From: a virus
Strand: one strand, 5' to 3'
DNA length: 50,867 bases
Virus record (IMG/VR): IMGVR_UViG_3300009374_000002
Location: 1 to 50,867 of that record
The notes beneath the pieces are model-generated. The model did no database searches. It had not been told where the DNA came from and was given only the letters and a program-made list of their open reading frames with translations. Of this stretch, positions 41,746-49,296 are shown piece by piece. The first letter of the stretch is position 1. Each line of letters opens with the position of its first letter. The position numbers and the translations under genes are program-made.

Positions 41746-42145
41746 GCCACCAATGGACCCCGACGAGTACCTGCCCCACAAGCGGTACATGGATGACCTG
41801 CCACGGAGCCACCCGGTGAACCAGAGGGACGTGCAGGCATGGGGTGAGGCCGCTGCGGTGGAGGATGCCATGGGGGCAAGGCGCCGGGTACAGCGCAGGA
41901 CAGAGACATGCCCACGGACACCCTTCGAAGCCACCGAGCTGAGCCGGGCGGTAGGGAACCGGTGGCATGTTACCACGATGCCAACGCTGCGGGAGGCCGA
42001 GGCGTTGATGAGCCGGGCACGGGACGGTGACTTCGAGGCAGCCAAGAAGGTGCTGGAGACAGTGCGCTTCAACCGGGGTGCCCGCACCGGTGAGGACGGA
42101 CAGGTGCTGCGGTTACTGGCACGTACAGTGAAGGAGATTATGTAG
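41726..42145 (+). CDS. Hypothetical early protein
   Basis: 139 residues from ATG 41726 (AGAGGGG upstream); the alternative starts at 41657/41660 lack a clear ribosome site. It begins with a Pro/Glu-rich arm, then a helical domain (PTLREAEALMSRARDGDFEAAKKVLE). Function unknown. Confidence 0.5.
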   Translation: MTMPETEPPMDPDEYLPHKRYMDDLPRSHPVNQRDVQAWGEAAAVEDAMGARRRVQRRTETCPRTPFEATELSRAVGNRWHVTTMPTLREAEALMSRARDGDFEAAKKVLETVRFNRGARTGEDGQVLRLLARTVKEIM

Positions 42146-42146
42146 A

Positions 42147-42437
42147 ATGGGAAAGCTGAATGTACTGCGGAGCGACCTGCTGGGGCAGATTGGCGACCGT
42201 GTGAATGAGTTTGACCACAGGTGGGGTGGCCCTGACCATGATAGCAAGCACAGCATGGTGGCATGGAGGGCCATATTGAGTAAGCCATTGGCCCGGTTGG
42301 ACACGGCCATTGCTACCAAAGACAGGCCGGAGTTCTTCCGTGCCCTCGTCCGTATAGCTGCCGTGGCAATGACGGCATGGTCCAGGTTCGGAGCCGACCC
42401 GGACGGGGTGACAGGTGGGCAGCAACGAAGGGCGTGA
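42147..42437 (+). CDS. Small helical protein
   Basis: 96 residues, ATG one base after the previous stop. The middle (SMVAWRAILSKPLARLDTAIATKDRPEFFRALVRIAAVAMTAWSRFG) is an amphipathic helical pair of the type seen in small phage metabolic accessory proteins. No motif is recognised. Confidence 0.55.
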   Translation: MGKLNVLRSDLLGQIGDRVNEFDHRWGGPDHDSKHSMVAWRAILSKPLARLDTAIATKDRPEFFRALVRIAAVAMTAWSRFGADPDGVTGGQQRRA

Positions 42438-42489
42438 CATTGCCGGGGGGCGGTAGTATGATGGCAATGCAACCAGCAACCAGGAGGCC
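42434..42489 (+). promoter_or_regulatory. Early promoter P3 with AACCAGCAACCAGGAGG leader
   Basis: -35 GTGACA (42434-42439), 17-base spacer, -10 TATGAT (42457-42462): the best sigma-70-type promoter in the window. The leader GCAACCAGCAACCAGGAGG (42469-42487) supplies the ribosome site for ATG 42498. Confidence 0.8.
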
Positions 42490-42497
42490 ACACGACA

Positions 42498-42716
42498 ATG
42501 GCCACAGATACGGAGTACACACCAACGCAGGCAGAGGTGGATACGGCACTGGCAGTGTTGGAGTTCATGCTGCGTGAGGAGCTGAACCGTTTGACGGGCA
42601 CGCTCACCGACAAGACAGCCATAGAGCTGTTGTCCAATGAGGCCGGGCATGCTACCGACTTGGTCAAGCAGATGACACATAGCGGATGGGAACGCTTGAG
42701 GGAACGAGAACAATGA
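42498..42716 (+). CDS. Small early protein under promoter P3
   Basis: 72 residues, helical and acidic in the middle (EVDTALAVLEFMLREELNRL). It is the first gene after a strong promoter, as expected for an early host-takeover or regulatory protein. No family recognised. Confidence 0.65.
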   Translation: MATDTEYTPTQAEVDTALAVLEFMLREELNRLTGTLTDKTAIELLSNEAGHATDLVKQMTHSGWERLREREQ

Positions 42717-42816
42717 ACCAGCCGGGCACGGGCTGTGGTAACGAGGCGGGGGTAATATGCGCTGCAGTGATGCACGCACGGGCACACAGGTGACATACCG
42801 CCTTGCTCCTAGTAGC

Positions 42817-42835
42817 ACCCCCTCGCACAGGGGGT
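42817..42835. repeat. Perfect 7-bp stem-loop before HTH gene
   Basis: ACCCCCT and AGGGGGT around CGCAC, in the 179-base gap 42717-42895. No U run follows. It could be an operator or an attenuator-like structure for the DNA-binding gene at 42896. The gap also carries an imperfect AACCAGGAACCAG leader copy at about 42878-42890. Confidence 0.55.
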
Positions 42836-42895
42836 ACCTGCTCGCCTACCGACCAATGGCCCGAGCGCCCGGCATTGTAACCAGGAACCAGTGAT

Positions 42896-43417
42896 ATGGA
42901 TAACCGACGAGTGACGTTTGGTACCCGCAACCGGTACAAGGTACGGGACAAGATGCTGTTCCGTGGCCAGCTCATGATACGTCACATGAGCTACGCCGAG
43001 CTGGGCCGGTTGCTGGGTATTACCCGTGAGCGGGTACGCCAGTATGCTGAGGGGAAAGTGATACCAACACAAGCGTGCAATGCCATGCTTGATGTGACGG
43101 GACTTACCTGCGAAGAGCTTGGTATAGAAGAATACCAGGTTGGTAGGAGGCCGAAGGCTGTGACGAACTGGCTGGCCAAGGGCTGCCCCGAGTGGCGTGG
43201 GGGACGGTTTGGTAGGGAGTACTTGACGGCATGGGAGCTGGCCTCGTTCCTCGGATACCGCTCCTACCAAGCCCAATACGCTGCACGGTGGGAGGGGATG
43301 GGGCTGCGGGTGGCCGGGTACAGGACGAGCCAGCGGGGGCCGATACGATACTTTGAGTGGCGTGTGGTGCGGGAGTGGTTGGTGGGGTACTTGGAGCCAG
43401 AGGAGGTACCGGCATGA
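42896..43417 (+). CDS. Helix-turn-helix DNA-binding protein
   Basis: 173 residues. Residues 30-55 (MSYAELGRLLGITRERVRQYAEGK) form a standard helix-turn-helix. A second block (about 105-135, LTAWELASFLGYRSYQAQYAARWEGMGL) looks like another winged or HTH module. It probably regulates early phage genes. It is the best transcription-factor candidate in the window. Confidence 0.75.
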   Translation: MDNRRVTFGTRNRYKVRDKMLFRGQLMIRHMSYAELGRLLGITRERVRQYAEGKVIPTQACNAMLDVTGLTCEELGIEEYQVGRRPKAVTNWLAKGCPEWRGGRFGREYLTAWELASFLGYRSYQAQYAARWEGMGLRVAGYRTSQRGPIRYFEWRVVREWLVGYLEPEEVPA

Positions 43418-43551
43418 CTGTGTGGACGTGGGTCATAACAGTGGCCCTCGTGGCCAGCCTCCTCACTATAGGGGGCTGCATAGGCTACGTACTCGGCCGC
43501 CTGCGGGTGGCACGTGCATGGGGGCTGCCCTTCCAGTGGTGGGTGCCATGA
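43414..43551 (+). CDS. Single-span membrane protein
   Basis: 45 residues, ATG overlapping the previous stop. One hydrophobic helix (WTWVITVALVASLLTIGGCIGYVL). It is first in a tightly overlapping row of four tiny genes. Confidence 0.6.
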   Translation: MTVWTWVITVALVASLLTIGGCIGYVLGRLRVARAWGLPFQWWVP

Positions 43552-43700
43552 CGTGGCTGCAGGGGGCCAAGGAGGGGGCGCTGGCTGCCTTGCTGGTGGT
43601 TGGCATAGTAGTGGTGCAGGTGGTGGGGGTGGTGGTAGTGCTGCCCCTGTGGGTGGCCCGCACCGTGTGGCTGTTCATTACACGCAGGGAGATACCGTGA
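43548..43700 (+). CDS. Single-span membrane protein
   Basis: 50 residues, ATG overlapping the previous stop. Hydrophobic core (ALAALLVVGIVVVQVVGVVVVLPLWV) with a basic end. It may work with its neighbour in membrane takeover or superinfection exclusion; this is inference. Confidence 0.6.
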   Translation: MTWLQGAKEGALAALLVVGIVVVQVVGVVVVLPLWVARTVWLFITRREIP

Positions 43701-43912
43701 TGCGAGTGAGCCAAGACGTACAACCAGGCCAAGTGCTGGTAGCTGCCAACGTGGGATGCGACCCTGATGCTATGCGGGCGGCAGCAGAGGTGTTGTTGGC
43801 AGCTGCCGAGGAGTTTGCTGACCAAGCCGATGCCATAGAGCTGGAGTGCATGAGCATACGGGCTGCTGTGGAGCAGCTGGTGGAGGAGGCCAAGCATGAG
43901 ATACCGAACTAG
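43700..43912 (+). CDS. Small acidic helical protein
   Basis: 70 residues, ATG sharing bases with the previous stop. Heptad-like Ala/Glu helix (MRAAAEVLLAAAEEFADQADAIELE). No motif recognised. Confidence 0.55.
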   Translation: MRVSQDVQPGQVLVAANVGCDPDAMRAAAEVLLAAAEEFADQADAIELECMSIRAAVEQLVEEAKHEIPN

Positions 43913-44126
43913 GGTAGGGGGCTTGCTGCATACTGTATGGACGTTGGTGGCGCTGTGTGGGATGACGATGGCCTACTGGTACAACAAGGTGGTGGCTGCC
44001 ATGGCATACAGCATGGGCCGTACCCTCATCGAGGGGGGCAGGGAGCATGAGCGTAGGGTGAAGCAGCTGCGGGTACGTGGTGAGGCTGCAATGAGAAGGT
44101 TGAGGGTGCCACCGTGGGCGGGATGA
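43896..44126 (+). CDS. Small membrane protein with basic tail
   Basis: 76 residues, starting inside the end of the previous gene. One hydrophobic helix (LLHTVWTLVALCGMTMAYW), then an Arg-rich tail (REHERRVKQLRVRGEAAMRRLR). Confidence 0.55.
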   Translation: MRYRTRVGGLLHTVWTLVALCGMTMAYWYNKVVAAMAYSMGRTLIEGGREHERRVKQLRVRGEAAMRRLRVPPWAG

Positions 44127-44515
44127 ATGTTGATAATTGGGTGAGTGGTAACTGGCCTTGGCAAAGCAGAGCCAAGTTGATAGAGCACATAATTGCACTC
44201 ATCAACCAGTGTACTGCACCAGAGTACTGGATGCTGTGGTGCCGGTTTGAGACGGCAGCCAAGTGGCGGGGGTGGAAAAATAAAGAGGTGGGAGTGTGGC
44301 TGATGTGGTTTAAGGATAACATCGCCAGGGAAAGGCGGGCGGCTGCCCTGGTGGGTGACAGGCGACCAGGGCGGCCCATGTCGATCAGGATGGACCATGC
44401 CCAGACCCTGTCGGACCTGATCGACGACGCTGAAGCGGCGCTGCGGCTGTATGCTGACGACGACCACGAAGGACGCCAGGCAGCGATGGCGTACCGCACG
44501 AAGTGGGGCCGATGA
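44123..44515 (+). CDS. Hypothetical protein crossing a composition boundary
   Basis: 130 residues, ATG overlapping the previous stop. The first 80 residues are Trp-rich (APEYWMLWCRFETAAKWRGWKNKEVGVWLMWF) and in phage-core codon style. From about base 44370 the style changes (GATC sites, GAC/CTG codons) and the rest is a short helical tail. The gene may be a fusion made where an imported cassette joined. Confidence 0.5.
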   Translation: MNVDNWVSGNWPWQSRAKLIEHIIALINQCTAPEYWMLWCRFETAAKWRGWKNKEVGVWLMWFKDNIARERRAAALVGDRRPGRPMSIRMDHAQTLSDLIDDAEAALRLYADDDHEGRQAAMAYRTKWGR

Positions 44516-44796
44516 TGGTGGGCGTCGGGGTCGATCACCTGCAGCAGCATGGATGGTCGCTGCGCGGCCGGAAGGTGGCTTCCTGTCACCTGGTCAGTTC
44601 CCCGGAAGCTGTTCCACGGATGCACTGGCTGGCCGGGAAGATCGGGCTGAAGCGCAGCCACTGCCACGAAGGGGTGGTGCCACACTACGACCTGACGGCC
44701 AGGCTGCGGAAGATGGCGGTCGACTTCGGTGCGCAGGAACTGTCCCGGAACGAATTCCTGCACATCATGCACCAGTGGAAGGCGATGAAGCGATGA
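44512..44796 (+). CDS. DUF4031-like protein
   Basis: 94 residues, starting in the stop of the previous gene. MHWLAGKIGLKRSHCHEG, then VPHYDLTARLRKMAVDFGAQEL, is the conserved half of the small phage/bacterial DUF4031 family. Function of that family is unknown. It lies in the imported, GATC-rich cassette. Confidence 0.6.
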   Translation: MMVGVGVDHLQQHGWSLRGRKVASCHLVSSPEAVPRMHWLAGKIGLKRSHCHEGVVPHYDLTARLRKMAVDFGAQELSRNEFLHIMHQWKAMKR

Positions 44797-45005
44797 AGTG
44801 GCCCAGGATATTCAGGCGCAGGCAGGAAGACCTGCCCTATGTCTGTTCAGACGTCACGAACTGCGGCTGGCGCGGGACGAACCCCAGGGTGGAAATCCCG
44901 CTGCACTTGTACTGCCCGCGGTGCGGTGAACCGGTCAGCTTCATGCCCGACGTCCCGGTGGTCATGCCCAGCCTGGTGAAGTACCACAGGAAGGTGACGT
45001 CGTGA
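44793..45005 (+). CDS. Small zinc-ribbon protein
   Basis: 70 residues, overlapping the previous stop. Two pairs of cysteines (YVCSDVTNCGW and LYCPRCGEP, residues about 18-50) form a zinc ribbon. It may bind nucleic acid or protein. It is part of the same imported cassette. Confidence 0.6.
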   Translation: MKWPRIFRRRQEDLPYVCSDVTNCGWRGTNPRVEIPLHLYCPRCGEPVSFMPDVPVVMPSLVKYHRKVTS

Positions 45006-45356
45006 ACCGGGAAGCGGTCAGGGACCATCCTGAAGACCGGCCTGGAATTCCTGCGGGCATGGGAACGGCTGCCGTCACCGTTCGTGGTGGCAGCCCAGGC
45101 GAAGGAGGCCATTCTCGTCACACCCACCGGCTCCCTGCTCGTGCGCACGTCCCACCAGTTCCCGGCCTCAAGGAAGCTGGGCAAGACCCACCAGAACGTG
45201 CTGGTGTTTATGAAGGGTGAAGGAGGGCGGGCAGCACGTGAGTGCCAGCGGGAGGGGGTACCGGAGGAGATAGATTGGAACCAGATGGGACCAGATGCTG
45301 GCAGGGGCAAAGCGCCTGCAGCCAGCGGCCCACTGGAGCAGGAGGAATTGCTGTAG
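45006..45356 (+). pseudogene. Remnant of a phage DNA methyltransferase-type protein (C-terminal end)
   Basis: The frame is protein-like from 45006 (GTILKTGLEFLRAWERLPSP) onward, yet it begins right after the stop of the previous gene and has no start until GTG 45081/45084. FPASRKLGKTHQNVLVFMKG near 45163-45219 resembles the C-terminal ends of phage DNA methyltransferases of the RKxGKxHQNVLVFxKG type. The catalytic part is missing. It is either a fragment left by recombination or a gene read by frameshift from GTG 45002. Confidence 0.5.
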
Positions 45357-45369
45357 AAGGAGGCCAGTG

Positions 45370-45582
45370 ATGGATACAGATAGATTGCGACACGCCACGA
45401 AGTGGGCATTACTGGGTTGCCTCGGCGTGGGGGCCATCCTGTGGGGTAGCTGCCTGCTGGACATGTGGCTCTCCGGACGTGGCTGGTCTGACCCATGGTA
45501 CCTGCCGCCGGGCATAGGGGCCATAGTGGGTGCTGTTGTGGGGTTGGTTGGTGGTGCCATTGTGGGATGGCTGGAGTACTGA
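45370..45582 (+). CDS. Two-span membrane protein
   Basis: 70 residues, ATG at 45370 after AGAAGGAGGCCAGTG. Two hydrophobic helices (LLGCLGVGAILWGSCLLDMWL and IGAIVGAVVGLVGGAIVGW). Codon style returns to that of the phage core. Role unknown. Confidence 0.65.
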   Translation: MDTDRLRHATKWALLGCLGVGAILWGSCLLDMWLSGRGWSDPWYLPPGIGAIVGAVVGLVGGAIVGWLEY

Positions 45583-46046
45583 TGGGCTACCGACCACGCA
45601 CAGGGCCACAACTACGGGGGGCGCCATTGCAGCCCGGCGAGGCAATGTTGCCGTTTGAGGAATGGCATGGCCGCCAGCGGGAGATGATGCCTGCACACAG
45701 CATAGGCCTGCTCAATGACGCCCGCCCCGGTGGGGTGCTGCATTACCCCGGCACCTTAAGGGCCAGCATGGATGAGGTGCGGGATGCTTTCACCAAGCTG
45801 GGCCGGGCCGTTGCAGTAGAGGCTGCCCCGGCTGCTGCTAAGCTATCACAAGCCATGGCAAAGCACAAGCGGTACAGACGAGGTGGGTACGTACTTACCG
45901 CAAGGGCGGGGATACCAGAGGGGCCGGTGGCACCTGCTGAACTGGATGCACAGGGCAGGTACGTACCAGACGCCACAGGCGGGCCGGTGCCGGAGGCACA
46001 GGTGCCGGACATAGTGCATATTGACCTGCCGTGGCCATTGTCATAG
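45582..46046 (+). CDS. Hypothetical early protein
   Basis: 154 residues, ATG overlapping the previous stop. It is Pro/Gly/Ala-rich, with a helical central part (MDEVRDAFTKLGRAVAVEAAPAAAKL). No family is recognised. Confidence 0.55.
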   Translation: MGYRPRTGPQLRGAPLQPGEAMLPFEEWHGRQREMMPAHSIGLLNDARPGGVLHYPGTLRASMDEVRDAFTKLGRAVAVEAAPAAAKLSQAMAKHKRYRRGGYVLTARAGIPEGPVAPAELDAQGRYVPDATGGPVPEAQVPDIVHIDLPWPLS

Positions 46047-46083
46047 CTGCGCAGGCACAAGGGGCAGGAAACGGCGCCCTGAT

Positions 46084-46130
46084 AGCCCCGACAAGGGCCG
46101 AACGCCGGGGAGCCGGTATGATTACATGCC
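46084..46130 (+). repeat. 47-bp non-coding element, copy B
   Basis: Same length and order as the element at 31329-31375: AGCCCCG, CGAACGCCGGGG, TATGATT (46117-46123), ATGCC. It lies 19 bases before the GTG of the next gene, so a promoter role is likelier here. Confidence 0.6.
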
Positions 46131-46148
46131 CTGAAGGGGAGTAGTTTC

Positions 46149-46403
46149 GTGGATATATTAGTAGACAGGGGTGAGGCACCCAATACCGAGGAGCTGGTGG
46201 AAGCGTTGGGAGTGTACCTGAAGGCAGTATTGTTCCTTCTGCCTCGTGGCATGGTTGAGTTCACGCCCGACATCCTCAAGGTCGTCAAAGCAAGCCCCGA
46301 ACAGGTACGGGTAATGCAGGCCGAGGACGGGACGGTGATAATACACTTGGCTGATAAGGATGGGCGCCCGGTAGTATGGGAGCCCACACCGAAGAAGGGG
46401 TGA
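46149..46403 (+). CDS. Small early protein
   Basis: 84 residues, GTG start with GAAGGGGAG upstream. A helical first half and a beta second half (VRVMQAEDGTVIIHLADKDGRP). Function unknown. It is the first gene after element copy B. Confidence 0.55.
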   Translation: MDILVDRGEAPNTEELVEALGVYLKAVLFLLPRGMVEFTPDILKVVKASPEQVRVMQAEDGTVIIHLADKDGRPVVWEPTPKKG

Positions 46404-46517
46404 CATGTTCTCGACCTCATGGGTACTGTTCATGTCGTGATGTTCCTTTTCGGACCCGGCGGACTGCCTCCTTGCCCTCCTTGGACTGGGCATGGAGCAC
46501 GAGGGGTGGTGGCCCTG

Positions 46518-46739
46518 ATGTTTAGCGACCTTGATGCCTTACTGATGCACCTTGCTACCCGGCGCAAGTGGGTGTTCCTCGAGACCCTGGACCCTGGTGA
46601 CGAACGAGGCCGGTGGGCCTGCAGTGCAGGGACAGACCCGTTGGAGCCGGGCAAGCTGTTTGGCGACCGGGTAGTAGGCACCGGAGCAGACCCGTTTGCT
46701 GCTGCCAATAACCTGCTGGAAAGGTTGGGACCACCATGA
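46518..46739 (+). CDS. Small early protein
   Basis: 73 residues from ATG 46518; upstream in-frame ATGs at 46419 and 46440 give a Pro/Gly-rich extension without clear support. The KWVFLETLDPGDERGRWACS segment suggests a short beta fold. Unknown family. Confidence 0.45.
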   Translation: MFSDLDALLMHLATRRKWVFLETLDPGDERGRWACSAGTDPLEPGKLFGDRVVGTGADPFAAANNLLERLGPP

Positions 46740-46999
46740 AGCCGATTAAATTCAATGCCTCGAATGCCACGCTGCAGCACCCAAGCTGCTGGCGCCCCAC
46801 GGCGGAGGAATGCAGCCCGCTGCCGGTACACAGGGATGGCGAGCATATCATAAGCTGCTGGCGCCCCACCGTGCGTGAGTGCCTACAGCTGCTGTGGCAC
46901 CGGGAGCTGTGGTTATGGGTGTGGTCTATCACCTCCCAGCCACCTGTGGCAGTGGGTACCACGTACCCGTTCAACGACCGTAACAAGAAGGAGGCCTAG
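46736..46999 (+). CDS. Conserved phage hypothetical (SCWRPT family)
   Basis: 87 residues, overlapping the previous stop. LPVHRDGEHIISCWRPTVRECLQLLWHRELWLWV, with a following QPPVAV, is a pattern I recognise from many phage genomes as a conserved small protein of unknown function. No catalytic residues are evident. Confidence 0.65.
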   Translation: MKPIKFNASNATLQHPSCWRPTAEECSPLPVHRDGEHIISCWRPTVRECLQLLWHRELWLWVWSITSQPPVAVGTTYPFNDRNKKEA

Positions 47000-47000
47000 C

Positions 47001-47285
47001 ATGAAGACGCATGAACTGAAGTCATGGCCAGAGCAATATGCTGCCACGGCCCAGGGTTACAAGACCCACGAGTGGCGCCGGGATGACAGAGGCTACGAGG
47101 TGGGGGACAGGCTGGCACTGCTGGAGTGGAACCCACGCACCGAGAAGTATACGGGCCGGGTGCAGTATAGGATGGTGAGCTGGATTACACGTGGCGCTGC
47201 CCTCGACATACCTGAGGGCTGGTGCATAATGAGCATCGTCACCCCCGACATCTGGGCCATAACCCGCCCATACCCTGGCATGTAA
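47001..47285 (+). CDS. DUF3850-like (ASCH/PUA-type) protein
   Basis: 94 residues, ATG after AAGAAGGAGGCCTAGC. HELKSWPEQYAATAQGYKTHEWRRDDRGYEVGD fits the DUF3850 family, small PUA-like RNA- or nucleotide-binding proteins common in phages. The family's exact role is unknown. Confidence 0.75.
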   Translation: MKTHELKSWPEQYAATAQGYKTHEWRRDDRGYEVGDRLALLEWNPRTEKYTGRVQYRMVSWITRGAALDIPEGWCIMSIVTPDIWAITRPYPGM

Positions 47286-47365
47286 CCGCCTATCGCCCTG
47301 AATACCTGATGTCTGAACCGGGCCCCACGCCGGGTTTGTAGATGCTCAGCACTTCATACGGGCCG

Positions 47366-47394
47366 AGGTGGCACGCATCTTCAGGGTGCCACCT
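47366..47394. repeat. Perfect 9-bp stem-loop
   Basis: AGGTGGCAC and GTGCCACCT around an 11-base loop, in the 140-base gap 47286-47425. It is 31 bases upstream of the next ATG. No U run, so likely a regulatory or mRNA-stability structure. Confidence 0.65.
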
Positions 47395-47425
47395 GAGCTG
47401 ATAACCGAAATGAGGATACTTGGAC

Positions 47426-47686
47426 ATGAACAAGCCTATGGACGAGCGGCCACTGATGCACTGCGGCTGCGTAGCACAGGCGGTGGACGGAGCCAATAGG
47501 CCAGTGTGTTTGATGCACCAGTGCAGGAAGCTGGCACGTGAGCAGGCACCGAACCTGGACGGGCGTATGGCCCGTTGCACTGACTGCCAACGCACGACGG
47601 AGAGCAGTACGTCGTTGCCGTTCTTCAAGCACCATCCTACCGGGGGCTGGGACACATACTACTGCGGCTGCCGGGGGTGGAACTGA
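47426..47686 (+). CDS. Cysteine-rich phage protein (YCGCRGW family)
   Basis: 86 residues. MHCGCVAQAV, PVCLMHQC, RMARCTDCQ and a C-terminal LPFFKHHPTGGWDTYYCGCRGW give at least eight Cys/His ligands, so one or two zinc sites. The C-terminal signature is one I recognise from phage genomes. The stop overlaps the cytosine methylase start. Confidence 0.7.
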   Translation: MNKPMDERPLMHCGCVAQAVDGANRPVCLMHQCRKLAREQAPNLDGRMARCTDCQRTTESSTSLPFFKHHPTGGWDTYYCGCRGWN

Positions 47687-47943
47687 TGACCGTCGGTGAG
47701 CTGTTCGCTGGCATCGGTGGGATAGGGTTGGGCCTTGAGCGTGCAGGTATGTCAGTGCAATGGGCCATAGAAAACGAGCCCTATGCGGCAGCAGTGTACC
47801 GGCAGCACTTCCCACACGTCCACCTCCTTGAGGAGGACATACGCACGGTTCACTTTACCCGGCTGCCGGGCGTTGACATGCTCACGGGTGGGTTCCCGTG
47901 CCAAGACATAAGCTACGCAGGGAAGGGGGCAGGCATGGACTAA
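47686..47943 (+). pseudogene. DNA cytosine-5 methyltransferase, N-terminal piece (interrupted)
   Basis: 85 residues. FAGIGGIGLGLERAG is the AdoMet motif I, AIENEPYAAAVYRQHFP motif II, and LTGGFPCQDISYAGKGAGMD the catalytic PCQ motif IV (C72). A complete enzyme needs about 250 more residues. The frame stops two bases after GMD, and matching downstream sequence (SSLWQEF...LVLVENVPALL) reappears at about 49512. The gene is therefore split by about 1.57 kb of other DNA. Without motifs VI-X it cannot be active. Confidence 0.85.
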
Positions 47944-48204
47944 TACAAAACAAAAGTGGGCGATTGCTCATAGGTGGAAGATTGACGGAAGATATACATC
48001 TGAGACAACCTACACCCTTGCGAGCAGGATGCTATTAGTGTCAATGATTGGGAATGGTTTAAATCTGCTATCTTCATTCTTGGGCTGGGTAATGATTGAA
48101 TTAAGCGGTGCCGGTGATATAGTACGATGTTGGCTACAATAAGACTTTGGAACTCCTTAGAAATTTTGGAGACCTCACCAACAAGCGCATGCCGGATTGT
48201 TTGA
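47944..48204. other. AT-rich unexplained stretch inside the interrupted methylase
   Basis: 261 bases, strongly different in composition from the core. A short plus-strand open piece (CEQDAISVNDWEWFKSAIF, ending near 48113) looks protein-like but has no start in view. A 95-codon minus-strand frame is also open. Neither is recognised. Confidence 0.4.
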
Positions 48205-49296
48205 ATGATTAAACGAACAATGAACAAAAAATTGGCTCAGGCAAAGAGTTCAAAGAAAGATGAGTTCTACACTCAGCTTCCGGACATTGAAAGGGAGTTG
48301 AAGCATTATAAGAAACATTTCAAGGGTAAGGTGGTGTACTGCAACTGTGACGACCCAAGAGTCAGCAATTTTTTCCATTACTTCTCGTATAACTTTGAGA
48401 AATTGGGTCTCAAGAAACTAATCACCACCTGCTACAAGAATCAGGAAATGGACCTATTCAGCAGACACGACTCTGAACAAGCAATCTATTTGGAATATGA
48501 CGGTGATAAGAACAGGAACAACATCCCCGACCCTGAGGAAATAGGAATCAAGCAATTGAAGGGTGATGGCGATTTTAAAAGCGAAGAATGCATCAATCTA
48601 TTGAAAAAAGCCGATATAGTGGTGACGAATCCGCCTTTCTCACTCTTCCGTGAATACGTAGCCCAACTCATAGAGCATGACAAGAAATTCGTGATTATCG
48701 GGCATCAAAACGCTATTACCTACAAAGAGGTTTTTGAACTCTTAATGGAAAATAAAATCTGGCTTGGCTATGGTTTCAAGGGTGGCGCAACACATTTCAT
48801 CACACACTACGAAGACCATGCAACTGCTGGCGACCACAGAGAAGGTATGGTTAGGGTGTCAGGCGTTCACTGGTTTACGAATCTCGATATCGCTAAGCGT
48901 CACGAAGACCTGATTCTCTATAAGACCTTTAGCCCTGAAGAATATCCCCACTATGACAACTATGACGCCATTGAAGTAGGGAAAACGAAGGATATTCCGG
49001 CAGATTACGGAGGCGTAATGGGTGTACCTATTACATTTCTTGATAAATACAATCCTAGTCAATTCGAAATTGTTGGGATTACTAAAACTTGGTTCGGTAC
49101 TGCGATAAAAAAATATCCCACGCAAATACAGGTGAATACAGATGGCCAAAGAAGCGAAGTGACTAAACTAAACGATGGGGCCACGCTGAAGATAGACTCC
49201 CCCCCTAAGAATAAGACTTATTACATGGTAGAAAATGAATACTATGTTCAATTATACGCACGTGTACTCATCAAGCGAATTGGAGACACAATGTGA
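48205..49296 (+). CDS. EcoRI-type adenine-specific DNA methyltransferase
   Basis: 363 residues (or 358 from ATG 48220); neither start has a strong ribosome site. KDEFYTQLPDIERELKHY and DIVVTNPPFSLFREYV (N142PPF145) mark the EcoRI-methylase family, which methylates adenine. Later KFVIIGHQNAITYKE and GGVMGVPITFLDKYNPSQFEIVGI are typical of it. The gene is complete and AT-rich, clearly foreign to the phage core. It overlaps the next frame (ATGTGAAC), as a methylase-plus-DUF262 pair would. Confidence 0.9.
   Translation: MIKRTMNKKLAQAKSSKKDEFYTQLPDIERELKHYKKHFKGKVVYCNCDDPRVSNFFHYFSYNFEKLGLKKLITTCYKNQEMDLFSRHDSEQAIYLEYDGDKNRNNIPDPEEIGIKQLKGDGDFKSEECINLLKKADIVVTNPPFSLFREYVAQLIEHDKKFVIIGHQNAITYKEVFELLMENKIWLGYGFKGGATHFITHYEDHATAGDHREGMVRVSGVHWFTNLDIAKRHEDLILYKTFSPEEYPHYDNYDAIEVGKTKDIPADYGGVMGVPITFLDKYNPSQFEIVGITKTWFGTAIKKYPTQIQVNTDGQRSEVTKLNDGATLKIDSPPKNKTYYMVENEYYVQLYARVLIKRIGDTM

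Noticed and set aside
42713-42793. 26-codon frame overlapping the end of the gene at 42498
   Set aside because: The ATGA overlap is suggestive, but the peptide is short, without pattern, and lacks a good ribosome site.
47940-48227. 95-codon minus-strand frame in the AT-rich insert
   Set aside because: No ribosome site or recognisable motif; AT-rich DNA of this length is often open by chance. Left as unexplained.
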